Source: Mumia sp. zg.B17 (GTDB taxonomy: Bacteria > Actinomycetota > Actinomycetes > Propionibacteriales > Nocardioidaceae). Taken from it: a stretch of DNA of 64,000 nucleotides. Of the stretch, positions 22,806 through 31,478 are shown in pieces. Location of the stretch: positions 124,001 through 188,000 of the forward strand of contig NZ_JAHWCI010000001.1 in the NCBI RefSeq assembly GCF_019550915.1, in the 5' to 3' direction. A program made the position numbers and the translations under genes. The notes beneath the pieces were generated by a model. It was given only the letters and a program-made list of their open reading frames with translations, did not search any database and was not told the origin of the DNA. The first letter of the stretch is position 1. Every line of letters begins with the position of its first letter.

Positions 22806-23798
22806 CGCGGCAAGGCTGCTGACCAGGCGCCCGAACACCTCACCGTCGACCACGGTGCCGCCGTCGCGGAGGGCGAGGACGGCCGCACCCGCGGTGCCGT
22901 CCTCGACCAGGTGGGCGGCGCCCGTACGACCGCGCGCGCGCCATGTCTTCTCGACCGCGGTCGAGACCTCCTCCTGCCGGAGCAGCACGCTGCCACCGAG
23001 GACGAGCGGACCGTCGACGTCCGGGACGACCGCGGCGGTGATGGTCCTCGCGAGGGCGCCGACAGCCTCGTCCACGATCTGCCGGGCGATCGGGTCCCGG
23101 GGATAGGCGAAGGCCAGCGGGGCGAACTGGGCGAGCCGCACCGGTCGCATCGCGTACACGACGTCGACGAGCTGCTGGAGCGCAGGTGCGCGCGGGACGG
23201 TCCTGGTCGTCTCCGTCGGGGTGAGGTCGAGCATCCCGAGCAGCGCCGGCGTCATCGGGGTCGAGGGGCCGCGGCCGTCGACGTCGGCGACGACCGCGCG
23301 GGCGACCGCGTGGCCGATCCAGAACCCGGACCCCGAGTCACCGAGCAACCACCCCATGCCGTCGACAGCACGCTCGACCTGTCCACCTCTGACGCGGATC
23401 GCGGCGGCGCCGGTGCCGGCGACCATCGCGTAGCCGTCGAGGTCGGGGGTCCCTGCGCAGAACATCGCCAGGAGGTCGGCGCGGAGGGCGAACGGTGCGA
23501 CCACTCCGCAGGCCCCGAGCGCGTCCCCGATCGCGTCGTTGCTCGGGTCGGCGGGAGGCAGGTGGGTCGCCGCCCCGGCCATCGCGATCGTCACCGACGA
23601 GACCGAGGACGCCGCGACACCGGCGGTGCCCAGAGCCCCGCCGACCGCCTCCGCCAGGGACTCAGCGGCCGCGGCGCGGCCGGACGAGACAGGGTTGCCG
23701 CCGCCGGACCGGCCATAGCCCAGGGACCGTCCGGACATGTCCACCACGACGGCGCGCGTGGAGGTTCCTCCGGCATCGACAGCGAGCACGACAGACAT
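22797..23798 (-). CDS. BadF/BadG-type ATPase, probable N-acetylglucosamine kinase
   Basis: A 333-aa ASKHA-fold kinase: AVDAGGTSTRAVV (phosphate-1 loop), MAGTGAAAIR and WLLGDSGSGFWIG (phosphate-2/adenosine regions). This BcrAD/BadF group includes human-type GlcNAc kinase. It would phosphorylate GlcNAc at C6 after NgcEFG import. ATG at 23798 is preferred over an upstream GTG because the family begins with MSVVLAVDAGG. It is divergent from the RpiR regulator, from which it is separated by a 105-base control region. Confidence 0.8.
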   Translation of the reverse strand: MSVVLAVDAGGTSTRAVVVDMSGRSLGYGRSGGGNPVSSGRAAAAESLAEAVGGALGTAGVAASSVSSVTIAMAGAATHLPPADPSNDAIGDALGACGVVAPFALRADLLAMFCAGTPDLDGYAMVAGTGAAAIRVRGGQVERAVDGMGWLLGDSGSGFWIGHAVARAVVADVDGRGPSTPMTPALLGMLDLTPTETTRTVPRAPALQQLVDVVYAMRPVRLAQFAPLAFAYPRDPIARQIVDEAVGALARTITAAVVPDVDGPLVLGGSVLLRQEEVSTAVEKTWRARGRTGAAHLVEDGTAGAAVLALRDGGTVVDGEVFGRLVSSLAALR

Positions 23799-23819
23799 CG
23801 TTATCGATCCGAAACCGCA

Positions 23820-23835
23820 TGTGACATTGACCACA
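23820..23835. promoter_or_regulatory. CRP-like binding site in the GlcNAc locus
   Basis: TGTGACATTGACCACA fits the TGTGA-N6-TCACA consensus of CRP/GlxR-type regulators with one mismatch. It overlaps the predicted -35 of the rpiR-type promoter in the divergent control region. Binding by a CRP-family protein is inferred. Confidence 0.45.
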
Positions 23836-23856
23836 CACGCCTGGTGGGAATAGTTT
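23827..23856 (+). promoter_or_regulatory. sigma-70-type promoter for the RpiR regulator operon
   Basis: TTGACC (23827-23832), an 18-base spacer and TAGTTT (23851-23856) make a good housekeeping-type promoter, with the start expected near 23863. TTTTCA occurs over the -10 (23854-23859) and again 32 bases later (23886-23891). This direct repeat could be a binding site for the regulator encoded downstream. Confidence 0.5.
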
Positions 23857-23903
23857 TCAACCGATTTCCAAGTCTCTGAGATGGATTTTCACGGAGAGCA
23901 GGC

Positions 23904-24881
23904 ATGGACGCTCGCACAGACACCGCGCCAGGGATGCCGAGCGCGCTCGGGGTGGCCGAGCGGATCCAGGCTAGACGCCCGCAGATGTCGAGCGCCATGG
24001 CAAAGATCGCCGCGCTCCTCCTCGAGCAGCCCACCGCGCCGCTCGAGCTCTCCATCACCGAGCTCGCTGCCCGCGCCGGCACCTCGCCCGCGACAGTCAC
24101 CAGGTTCTGCCGGCTGATCGGCTACTCCGGCTACGTGCCGCTGCGGGTGGGGGTGGCGGCCGACGTGGGACGAGGCGACGTCCAAGCCTCGTGGCACACC
24201 GACATCGGGCGGGCGTTCGACCCCGAGGACTCCTCCCACGACATCCTCCACTCCCTCCTGCACGCGCACACCCGCTCGGTCCAGGCGACCGCCAGCTCGG
24301 TGGACCTCCCCCAGATCGATCGCATCGCCACCGCGATCGCGGGCTGCCAGCACCTCGACATCTACGGGATCGGTGGCAGCGGGCTGATGGCCGACGAGCT
24401 GCAGTCGCGCCTCTACCGGATCGGGATCAACGTCCACGCCTGGTCCGAGGTGCACGCGGGCCTGGCGAGCGCCTCGATCCAGGACGAGCACAGCGTCGCC
24501 ATCGGGATCTCCAACACCGGACGCACCCTCGAGACCATCCAGATGCTTGCCCAGGCGCACTCGTCGGGCGCGTACGCGGTCGCCCTCACCAACAACCCCG
24601 ACTCCCCGCTGGCCAGCGTCGCCCACGAGCACGTCGTCGCCGCGGCCCCGGAGGAGTATCTCCAGCCCGATGACCTCTCCGCCAAGCACTCGCAGCTCTT
24701 CCTCCTCGACCTGATCTACCTGCTCGTCGCCCAGCAGGACTTCGCGCGGACGACGACCAAGCTCGCAGCCTCCGCGATGGCGGTGCTCCCGCACCGCCGG
24801 TCCATCAGGTCCCGAGCCGCCCGATCTGCCCGATCCGCCCGCCCGACCTCCGACAGCACCGGAAGCGAGACGCATGTCTGA
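23904..24881 (+). CDS. MurR/RpiR-family transcriptional regulator
   Basis: A 325-aa sugar-phosphate-sensing regulator. The N-terminal helix-turn-helix (about 20-95) contains ITELAARAGTSPATVTRFCR. The C-terminal SIS domain (about 125-265) contains YGIGGSGLMA and GISNTGRT, the sugar-phosphate-binding Ser/Thr loops. The tail (from about 296) is Arg/Ser-rich and probably disordered. The ATG has GGAGAG upstream. It overlaps the next gene by 8 bases and probably controls this GlcNAc uptake locus in response to an amino-sugar phosphate. Confidence 0.9.
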   Translation: MDARTDTAPGMPSALGVAERIQARRPQMSSAMAKIAALLLEQPTAPLELSITELAARAGTSPATVTRFCRLIGYSGYVPLRVGVAADVGRGDVQASWHTDIGRAFDPEDSSHDILHSLLHAHTRSVQATASSVDLPQIDRIATAIAGCQHLDIYGIGGSGLMADELQSRLYRIGINVHAWSEVHAGLASASIQDEHSVAIGISNTGRTLETIQMLAQAHSSGAYAVALTNNPDSPLASVAHEHVVAAAPEEYLQPDDLSAKHSQLFLLDLIYLLVAQQDFARTTTKLAASAMAVLPHRRSIRSRAARSARSARPTSDSTGSETHV

Positions 24882-25629
24882 CACCTCCCAGCAGTTCCTG
24901 CACGAGACCACGAGCCGGCTCGAGCAGCTCGCGAGGCTGGCCGACGACGGCGGGCTGGACCCGGCGATCGAGCTGATCACGACCGCGCTCCAGGCCGGCG
25001 GGATCGTGCAGGCCTTCGGCACCGGCCACTCGCAGGCGTTCGCGATGGAGATCGCCGGCCGTGCCGGTGGCCTGATCCCCACGGCCAACCTCGCCCTGCG
25101 TGACGTCGCCCTGTTCGGCAGCCAGGACGTCTCGGTCCTGAGCGACCCGAAGCTCGAGCGTGACCCGTCGGTCGTCGAGGAGCTGTGGGAGATCACGAAG
25201 GCACATCCGAACGACGTCTTCGTCATCGCCTCCAACTCCGGCGTCAACGGGTCGATCGTCGGCCTCGCCCTGCTGGCCAAGGAGCACGGCAACCCTGTCA
25301 TCGCGGTGACGAGCATCGAGCACACCTCACGCGTCACCCCCAAGCACCCGAGCGGCAAGCGCCTCAGCGAGGTCGCCGACGTCGTGATCGACAACCTCGC
25401 CCCGTACGGAGACACCACACTGACGCTCGACGGCGACATCGGCGTCGGCGCGGTCTCGTCCCTGACCGCCGCGTTCATCGCGCAGCTGCTGACGATCGGC
25501 GTCTCCGAGCGCCTCGCGGCAGCCGGCTCGGTGCCGCCCATCTACCTCTCCGCCAACATCCCCGGCGGCGACGACCACAACCACCAGCTCGAGGACCAGT
25601 ACGGCGACCGGCTCCGGCGCCATGCCTGA
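24874..25629 (+). CDS. SIS-domain sugar phosphate protein (UPF0309 type)
   Basis: A 251-aa single-SIS-domain protein with sugar-phosphate loops AFGTGHSQA (about 48-56) and ASNSGVNGS (about 122-130). It is close in pattern to UPF0309 proteins and distantly to phosphoheptose isomerase. It may isomerise, dehydrate or cleave a phosphorylated amino sugar. From memory, a SIS protein (NagS) acting on GlcNAc-6-phosphate has been reported in Streptomyces; I could not verify that this is its orthologue. It overlaps the regulator gene and precedes the NgcEFG genes, so its substrate is likely an imported amino sugar after phosphorylation. Confidence 0.82.
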   Translation: MSDTSQQFLHETTSRLEQLARLADDGGLDPAIELITTALQAGGIVQAFGTGHSQAFAMEIAGRAGGLIPTANLALRDVALFGSQDVSVLSDPKLERDPSVVEELWEITKAHPNDVFVIASNSGVNGSIVGLALLAKEHGNPVIAVTSIEHTSRVTPKHPSGKRLSEVADVVIDNLAPYGDTTLTLDGDIGVGAVSSLTAAFIAQLLTIGVSERLAAAGSVPPIYLSANIPGGDDHNHQLEDQYGDRLRRHA

Positions 25630-25659
25630 CACCACACCACCACAGGGAAGGCACTCCAG

Positions 25660-27078
25660 ATGAGTATCGAGAAGAAGACGGTCGACCGGCGCACCCTGCT
25701 ACGGGGCGCGTTGGCCGCGGCGGCGGTGCTGCCGCTGAGCAGCGCGCTGGCCGCCTGCGCCGGGAGCAGCAACGACTCCGACAACGACAGCTCCACCAAG
25801 GGCGGCAAGAAGAGCGAGGACAACCCGTTCGGGATGGCCGCCGACTCGACCACCGACGCGGTGATCTTCGACGGCGGCTACGGCACCGACTACGTCGCCT
25901 TCGCGGCGACGATCATGCAGAAGAACCACAAGGGATCGACGGTCAAGGTCTCGCCGACCACCGAGATCTCCCAGGAGCTGCAGCCGCGCTTCGTCGCCGG
26001 CGACCCGCCCGACCTGATCGACAACTCCGGCGAGAACTCGATCGGCTTCGCCACGATCCTCGACCAGGTGGAGGACCTCTCCGACGTCCTGGACGCGGAG
26101 AACCTCGAGGGGACGAAGATCCGGGACACCCTGTACGAGGGCATCGAGGCGCCCGGCACGTTCGACGGCAAGTTCGCCGCGCTCAACTACGTGATGACGG
26201 TGTACGCCGTCTGGTACTCCTCGAGCCTGTTCGAGAAGAACGGGTGGACGCCTCCGAAGACGTGGGACGAGGCCATCGCGCTCGGCGCGGAGGCGAAGAA
26301 GGCCGGCAAGTACCTCTTCCTGTGGGGCAAGGAGGCGGCGACCTACTACCAGACGATGGCGATCGGGTCGGCGATCAAGCAGGGCGGCGACGAGGTCCGG
26401 CTGGCGCTGGAGAACCTCGAGGCCAACTGCTGGTCGAAGCCGGCGGTGCAGGCGGTCTTCGAGGCCATGGGCACGATCGTGGACCGCGGCTACATGAAGC
26501 CCGGCGGTGCGGGCACGCAGTTCACGGCCGCCCAGGCGCAGTGGAGCAACAACCAGGACGCGCTGCTCTACCCGTCCGGGTCCTGGATCGAGAACGAGAT
26601 GAAGGACCAGACGAAGGCCGGCTTCGACATGAAGGGCTTCCCCGAGATGGTCGTCGACGACAGCTCGGCGATGCCGTGGGAGGCCTTGCACGCTGCGGCA
26701 GGTGAGCCGTTCCAGGTGCCGTCGAAGGGCAAGAACGTCCCCGGCGGCAAGGAGCTGTTGCGGACGATGCTCTCGAAGGAGGCGGCGACCAACTTCGCCA
26801 AGACCAAGCTGGCGCCGACCATCGTCAAGGACACCGTTCCCGCCGACGGCTTCGGGTCGACCGCCCTCGTGTCTCAGACCGACATGCTCAAGGCGGCGGG
26901 CCCGAACGTCTTCACCTGGACGTTCGTCGACCTCTACGGCACCAACGTCGACCAGCTCGTCGTCTGGAACAGCTTCCTCGCGGGCAAGTCGAGCGTGAAG
27001 GAGCTGACCTCGCGTCTGCAGGACATCACGGACAAGGTCCGTGAGGACGACTCGATCAAGAAGATCCCCGTCACGTGA
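25660..27078 (+). CDS. ngcE: ABC transporter substrate-binding lipoprotein, NgcE-type (GlcNAc/chitobiose)
   Basis: A 472-aa extracellular lipoprotein. The leader has twin arginines (DRRTLLRG), and the lipobox LAAC puts the lipidated Cys at 33; a Ser/Asp/Lys linker follows. The mature part matches the NgcE pattern (NPFGMAADS, FDGGYGTDY, VKVSPTTEI, PPDLIDNSGE), known in Streptomyces olivaceoviridis to bind GlcNAc and chitobiose. The start is supported by GGGAAGG. It is first of three transporter genes; the membrane subunits follow with stop/start overlaps. Confidence 0.9.
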   Translation: MSIEKKTVDRRTLLRGALAAAAVLPLSSALAACAGSSNDSDNDSSTKGGKKSEDNPFGMAADSTTDAVIFDGGYGTDYVAFAATIMQKNHKGSTVKVSPTTEISQELQPRFVAGDPPDLIDNSGENSIGFATILDQVEDLSDVLDAENLEGTKIRDTLYEGIEAPGTFDGKFAALNYVMTVYAVWYSSSLFEKNGWTPPKTWDEAIALGAEAKKAGKYLFLWGKEAATYYQTMAIGSAIKQGGDEVRLALENLEANCWSKPAVQAVFEAMGTIVDRGYMKPGGAGTQFTAAQAQWSNNQDALLYPSGSWIENEMKDQTKAGFDMKGFPEMVVDDSSAMPWEALHAAAGEPFQVPSKGKNVPGGKELLRTMLSKEAATNFAKTKLAPTIVKDTVPADGFGSTALVSQTDMLKAAGPNVFTWTFVDLYGTNVDQLVVWNSFLAGKSSVKELTSRLQDITDKVREDDSIKKIPVT

Positions 27079-28067
27079 TCGAGTCCCCTCTGGTCCCCAT
27101 CGCGGACACCGAGAAGCCGCGCAAGAAGAAGCGGCGGCCCTGGACGTTCGACCGCATCAGCTTCGTGCTGGTGTTCCTCGTGCTGCCGCTCGCGATCTTC
27201 TCGGTGTTCGTGGTGTGGCCCTTCGTACAGGCGTTCTGGTACTCCCTGACCGACTGGTCCGGCTTCACGCCCGACATGAACTTCATCGGCCTGGAGAACT
27301 ACCAGAAGCTGCTCGACGACGACATCTTCATGACGTCGCTGCGCAACAACGTCTACCTGGCGATCGTCGTACCGTTCGTGACCGTCGTGCTGGCGTTCGC
27401 ACTGGCCACGATGATCACGGTCGGCGGCTCGTCGTACGGAGCAACCCGGGGCCTGAGGGGGTCCAGCTTCTACCGCGTCATCTCGTTCTTCCCGTACACG
27501 ATCCCGGCGATCGTCATCGGGCTCATCTGGCTGCAGATGTTCGACCCGTCCAACGGGTTGCTCAACGGTGTGCTGACCGGGATCGGGCTGGACGGGTTCG
27601 CCTCGTACCCCTGGCTCGGTGACGCGCGTACGGCGATGCCCGCGTCGATGTTCGTCATCATCTGGGGCTTCGTCGGGTTCTACATGGTGCTGTTCGTCGC
27701 GGCGATCAAGAGCGTGCCCGGCGAGCTGTACGACGCCGCCCGGATCGACGGCGCGGGTCGCCTGCGTACGGCGTTGTCGGTGACGCTGCCCCTGATCCGG
27801 GACAACGTCCAGACGGCGTACATCTATCTAGGCATCCTCGCGCTCGACGCCTTCGTCTACATGGCGGCGCTCAACCCGGGCGGTGGCCCGGAGAACTCGA
27901 CGCTGGTCATGCCGCAGCGACTGCTTCTCACCGCGTTCGAGAAGGGTCAGTTCGGGCTCGCGAGCGCGATGGGTGTGGTCATGGCGATCGCGACCCTCGT
28001 CTTCGCGGCGCTCGTCTTCACCGTGAACCGCCTCGCGGGCGGCCGACAGGAAGGGGTACGGCGATGA
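27075..28067 (+). CDS. ngcF: ABC sugar permease, NgcF-type
   Basis: A 330-aa inner-membrane permease with six predicted helices and the cytoplasmic EAA-type loop ELYDAARIDGAGRLRT that docks on the ATPase. The N-terminus is basic (PRKKKRRPW). The GTG start overlaps the NgcE stop (GTGA) and its stop overlaps the next ATG. No ATPase gene is present; actinobacterial Ngc systems use the shared ATPase MsiK, encoded elsewhere. Confidence 0.9.
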   Translation: MIESPLVPIADTEKPRKKKRRPWTFDRISFVLVFLVLPLAIFSVFVVWPFVQAFWYSLTDWSGFTPDMNFIGLENYQKLLDDDIFMTSLRNNVYLAIVVPFVTVVLAFALATMITVGGSSYGATRGLRGSSFYRVISFFPYTIPAIVIGLIWLQMFDPSNGLLNGVLTGIGLDGFASYPWLGDARTAMPASMFVIIWGFVGFYMVLFVAAIKSVPGELYDAARIDGAGRLRTALSVTLPLIRDNVQTAYIYLGILALDAFVYMAALNPGGGPENSTLVMPQRLLLTAFEKGQFGLASAMGVVMAIATLVFAALVFTVNRLAGGRQEGVRR

Positions 28068-28969
28068 CGACGAGCACCGAGCCGTCACGACAGGAGTCCG
28101 TGCGAGAGGTCGCCGCCCCGGCGGGCGGCGCGCCCGGCCGCAAGGCCGATCGCGCGGTCTCGTCGCTCGCCCACATCGTGCTGGGCTTCTGGGCGTTGCT
28201 GGTCATCGTCCCGCTGCTGTGGACGCTGCTCTCGTCGTTCAAGACCAGCAACGAGATCTTCTCCTCCCCGTTCTCCTGGCCCGCGACCTGGAGCTTCGAC
28301 AACTACGTCTCGGCCTGGACGTCGGAGGGCATCGGCCGCTACTTCCTCAACACCGTCGTGGTGGTCGGCACGGCACTGGTGCTCGTCATGCTGCTCGGGT
28401 CGATGTGCGCCTACGTGCTCGCGCGCTACACCTTCCCCGGCAACCGCCTGATCTACTACATGATGCTGGCCGGGCTGACGTTCCCGGTGTTCCTGGCGAT
28501 CGTGCCGCTGTTCTTCGTGCTCAAGGGCTTCGGTGTCCTCAACACGCTGCCGGGGCTGATCATCACCTACGTCGCCTTCGCCCTCCCGTTCACCGTCTTC
28601 TTCCTCTACCCGTTCTTCCGGGTGCTGCCCGAGGAGATCGCCGAGGCGGCGGAGATCGACGGTGCGGGGGAGTGGCGGAAGTTCTTCCAGGTCATGCTCC
28701 CGATGGCCAAGCCGGGCATCGCGTCGGTGGCGATCTTCAACTTCCTCGGGCTGTGGAACCAGTTCTTGCTGCCGGTCGCGCTCAACACCAACCGGGACAA
28801 CTACGTCCTGTCGCAGGGGATGGCGGCGTTCGCCTCGCGGGCGGGCTACAACACCGACTACGGCCGGCTGTTCGCGGCGGTGGTGATCACCATCGTCCCG
28901 GTGCTGATCGTGTACGTGATCTTCCAGCGCCAGCTCCAGGGGTCGGTGTCCCAGGGGGCAAGCAAGTAG
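28064..28969 (+). CDS. ngcG: ABC sugar permease, NgcG-type
   Basis: A 301-aa partner permease with six helices and the EAA loop EEIAEAAEIDGAGEWRKF. A soluble N-terminus of about 30 residues precedes the first helix. It starts at an ATG overlapping the NgcF stop (ATGA) and ends the transporter set; the next gene has its own -10 at 29004. Confidence 0.9.
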   Translation: MTTSTEPSRQESVREVAAPAGGAPGRKADRAVSSLAHIVLGFWALLVIVPLLWTLLSSFKTSNEIFSSPFSWPATWSFDNYVSAWTSEGIGRYFLNTVVVVGTALVLVMLLGSMCAYVLARYTFPGNRLIYYMMLAGLTFPVFLAIVPLFFVLKGFGVLNTLPGLIITYVAFALPFTVFFLYPFFRVLPEEIAEAAEIDGAGEWRKFFQVMLPMAKPGIASVAIFNFLGLWNQFLLPVALNTNRDNYVLSQGMAAFASRAGYNTDYGRLFAAVVITIVPVLIVYVIFQRQLQGSVSQGASK

Positions 28970-29003
28970 CGGCTTCGTCGTCCGCCGGACCGGCGGAGAC
29001 CGC

Positions 29004-29009
29004 TACAGT
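29004..29009 (+). promoter_or_regulatory. leaderless-type -10 for the 29016 gene
   Basis: TACAGT, 6 bases before the GTG at 29016; there is no Shine-Dalgarno between them. Confidence 0.5.
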
Positions 29010-29015
29010 CACGCC

Positions 29016-29765
29016 GTGATCGCCCACCTCCCGAGCGCATTGCGCCGTCGCGTCGTCCTCGGTGTCGTCGCCGCGCTCCTCGCCGGGTCGGGTGCCCTCG
29101 CCGGGGCGGCCGTCGGCATCCACCACAGCGTCTGGATGCAGGTGCGGGCGGAGGCTCTCGTCGGCTCGGAACCGCACCTGGTCGCTCACTACCGGTCGGA
29201 GGACCGCGTCCGCCTCCAGGACGGCCGCGTCCTGCCGCTGTGGCGGACCGAGACAACGATGGAAGCCTCTCCGAACGACGGTGACGAGGTCCGGGTCGTC
29301 CGCTTCCCCGGCGACGACCAGGCGTTCCTCGTCTCAGAGGTTTCCCCTGCCGACCACCCCGTCGTTCTCCGTGCGATCGACTGGCTGTGGTTCCTCGCCT
29401 TCGACGGCATGCGGTTCTTCGGATTCGTCCTCGCGCTCGCGTACGGCGTGGTGCGGCTCGCGCTCGGATTCACGCCGATGGCGCTGCCCTCGCTCCTGCG
29501 CGGCCGCGACGGCGTCGACGCGGTCGTGGTCGGCTGGGCACGGCTGGCGAAGCCGGACGAGGTCCTCGTCACCGTGGCGGTCGGTGACGTGACCTACCAG
29601 TGGACGACGAGGGTCGGGTCGGACGCCCCTCCTCGTCTCGGCGACACCCTGAGGATGGTCGGCCGGGTCCGCGACGGCGGGTGGGTCCTGGCCTGGACGG
29701 ACGAGTCGCGGCTGCTCCCCACCGGGCCGCTGCACACACCGGACGCCGAGGTCGTCCGCACCTAG
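29016..29765 (+). CDS. hypothetical membrane protein
   Basis: A 249-aa protein that I do not recognise. It has two hydrophobic segments (about 13-33 and 120-150) flanking an extracellular domain of about 85 residues rich in charged and beta-type sequence, and a C-terminal soluble domain (about 165-249) with YQWTTRVG. The topology resembles small actinobacterial DUF-type two-TM proteins. It appears monocistronic; its TAG stop forms part of the -10 of the phosphoglucomutase gene. Confidence 0.6.
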   Translation: MIAHLPSALRRRVVLGVVAALLAGSGALAGAAVGIHHSVWMQVRAEALVGSEPHLVAHYRSEDRVRLQDGRVLPLWRTETTMEASPNDGDEVRVVRFPGDDQAFLVSEVSPADHPVVLRAIDWLWFLAFDGMRFFGFVLALAYGVVRLALGFTPMALPSLLRGRDGVDAVVVGWARLAKPDEVLVTVAVGDVTYQWTTRVGSDAPPRLGDTLRMVGRVRDGGWVLAWTDESRLLPTGPLHTPDAEVVRT

Positions 29766-29768
29766 GCT
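29763..29768 (+). promoter_or_regulatory. leaderless-type -10 for pgm
   Basis: TAGGCT, 7 bases before the ATG at 29776. Its first three bases are the stop codon of the preceding gene. Confidence 0.5.
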
Positions 29769-29775
29769 GAGCCGC

Positions 29776-31404
29776 ATGGTGGACCCACGCGCCGGCTCGC
29801 CGGCAGAGCCGAAGGACCTGGTCGATCTCGACGCGCTCGCCACGGCGTACTACGACCGGACCCCCGACCCCGACGATCCGGCGCAGCAGGTGTCGTTCGG
29901 CACCAGCGGACATCGGGGCTCGAGTCTCGACGGCGCCTTCAACGAGGCCCACATCCTGGCCACGACGCAGGCGATCGTCGAGCACCGCGCGCACGCGGGC
30001 ATCGCTGGCCCGATCCTGGTCGGCAGGGACACCCACGCCCTCTCGCACCCGGCGTGGCAGACCGCGCTCGAGGTGCTGATCGGCAACGACGTGGTCACCC
30101 TCGTCGACGCCGAGAACGGCTTCACCCCGACGCCGGCGGTGTCGCACGCGATCCTGCGGCTCAACGGTCTCGGAGCTCACGGGCAGGTCGACGGCATCGT
30201 CGTCACGCCGTCGCACAACCCGCCGCGCGACGGTGGCTTCAAGTACAACCCGCCCCACGGCGGCCCAGCCGGGTCCGACATCACCGGCTGGATCCAGGAC
30301 CGTGCCAACGAGCTCCTCCGCGACGGGCTCCGCGGGGTGAGGCGCGCCAGCACCGACGAGACCCGCGACCGGGTCGAGACATACGACTTCCTGACCCACT
30401 ACGTCAACGACCTCGGATCGATCGTCGACCTGGAGGCGATCGCCTCGGCCGGCGTACGGATCGGAGCCGACCCGCTCGGCGGTGCCTCGGTCGGCTACTG
30501 GGGGCGGATCGGCGAGGAGTACGGGCTCGATCTCGTGGTGGTCAACTCCACCGTGGACCCGCAGTGGGGGTTCATGACGCTCGACCACGACGGCAAGATC
30601 CGGATGGACTGCTCCTCGCCGCACGCGATGGCGTCACTGGTCGCGCAGCGCGAGCGCTTCGACGTGGCGACCGGCAACGACGCGGACGCCGACCGGCACG
30701 GCATCGTCACCCCCGACGCCGGCCTGATGAACCCCAACCACTACCTGGCGGTCGCCGTCGCCTACCTCACCGAGCACCGTGACTGGGACGCCGCGGCCGC
30801 GGTCGGCAAGACCGTGGTCTCCTCCCGCATGATCGACCGCGTCGTCGCGGACGCGGGACGGGCGCTGTACGAGGTGCCGGTCGGCTTCAAGTGGTTCGTC
30901 GACCCGCTGCTGGCGGGGTCAGCCGTCTTCGGTGGCGAGGAGAGCGCAGGCGCGTCGTTCCTGCGCAAGGACGGCTCGGTGTGGACGACGGACAAGGACG
31001 GCATCGTGCTCGCCCTGCTGGCCGCCGAGATCCAGGCCGTGACAGGGCGGAGCGCGAGCCAGCACTACGCCGGACTGACCGCGCGTCACGGTGACCCGGC
31101 CTACGCCCGGGTCGACTCTCCGGCGACCCGCGAGGAGAAGAAGCGTCTCGCTGCCCTCGATCCGGACGCGATCACCGCGTCTGAGGTCGCCGGAGACCCG
31201 ATCACACGCGTGCTCTCCCACGCGCCCGGCAACGATGCGGCAATCGGCGGCATCAAGGTGGAGACGGAGCAGTCGTGGTTCGCGGCCCGACCCTCGGGCA
31301 CGGAGGACGTCTACAAGATCTATGCAGAGTCCTTCCGGGGACCCGAGCACCTGGCCGAGGTCCAAGATGCAGCAAAAGCCGTGGTGAGCGAGGCTCTGAC
31401 GTAG
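29776..31404 (+). CDS. pgm: phosphoglucomutase (alpha-D-glucose phosphate-specific)
   Basis: A 542-aa alpha-phosphohexomutase that interconverts glucose-1- and glucose-6-phosphate. The phosphoserine loop is [13 protein letters not shown] (about residue 150), the magnesium loop [10 protein letters not shown] (about 298), the sugar loop [10 protein letters not shown] (about 388) and the phosphate-binding loop [16 protein letters not shown] near the C-terminus. All are intact and the length is standard. It feeds glucose-1-phosphate to glycogen, trehalose and nucleotide-sugar synthesis, including the dTDP-rhamnose genes at 60.8-63.2 kb. Confidence 0.95.
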   Translation: MVDPRAGSPAEPKDLVDLDALATAYYDRTPDPDDPAQQVSFGTSGHRGSSLDGAFNEAHILATTQAIVEHRAHAGIAGPILVGRDTHALSHPAWQTALEVLIGNDVVTLVDAENGFTPTPAVSHAILRLNGLGAHGQVDGIVVTPSHNPPRDGGFKYNPPHGGPAGSDITGWIQDRANELLRDGLRGVRRASTDETRDRVETYDFLTHYVNDLGSIVDLEAIASAGVRIGADPLGGASVGYWGRIGEEYGLDLVVVNSTVDPQWGFMTLDHDGKIRMDCSSPHAMASLVAQRERFDVATGNDADADRHGIVTPDAGLMNPNHYLAVAVAYLTEHRDWDAAAAVGKTVVSSRMIDRVVADAGRALYEVPVGFKWFVDPLLAGSAVFGGEESAGASFLRKDGSVWTTDKDGIVLALLAAEIQAVTGRSASQHYAGLTARHGDPAYARVDSPATREEKKRLAALDPDAITASEVAGDPITRVLSHAPGNDAAIGGIKVETEQSWFAARPSGTEDVYKIYAESFRGPEHLAEVQDAAKAVVSEALT

Positions 31405-31478
31405 AGTGCGCAGCACGGTCGGCATCTGTCGCTGACCTGCGACGACGCTGGTCTGCGAGAACGCATCAGGGGGACGAC

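Noticed and set aside
31405-31478. Possible c-di-AMP (ydaO-type) riboswitch before the NlpC/P60 gene
   Set aside because: Such riboswitches are common before these hydrolases, but only 74 bases are available and no conserved core is visible.
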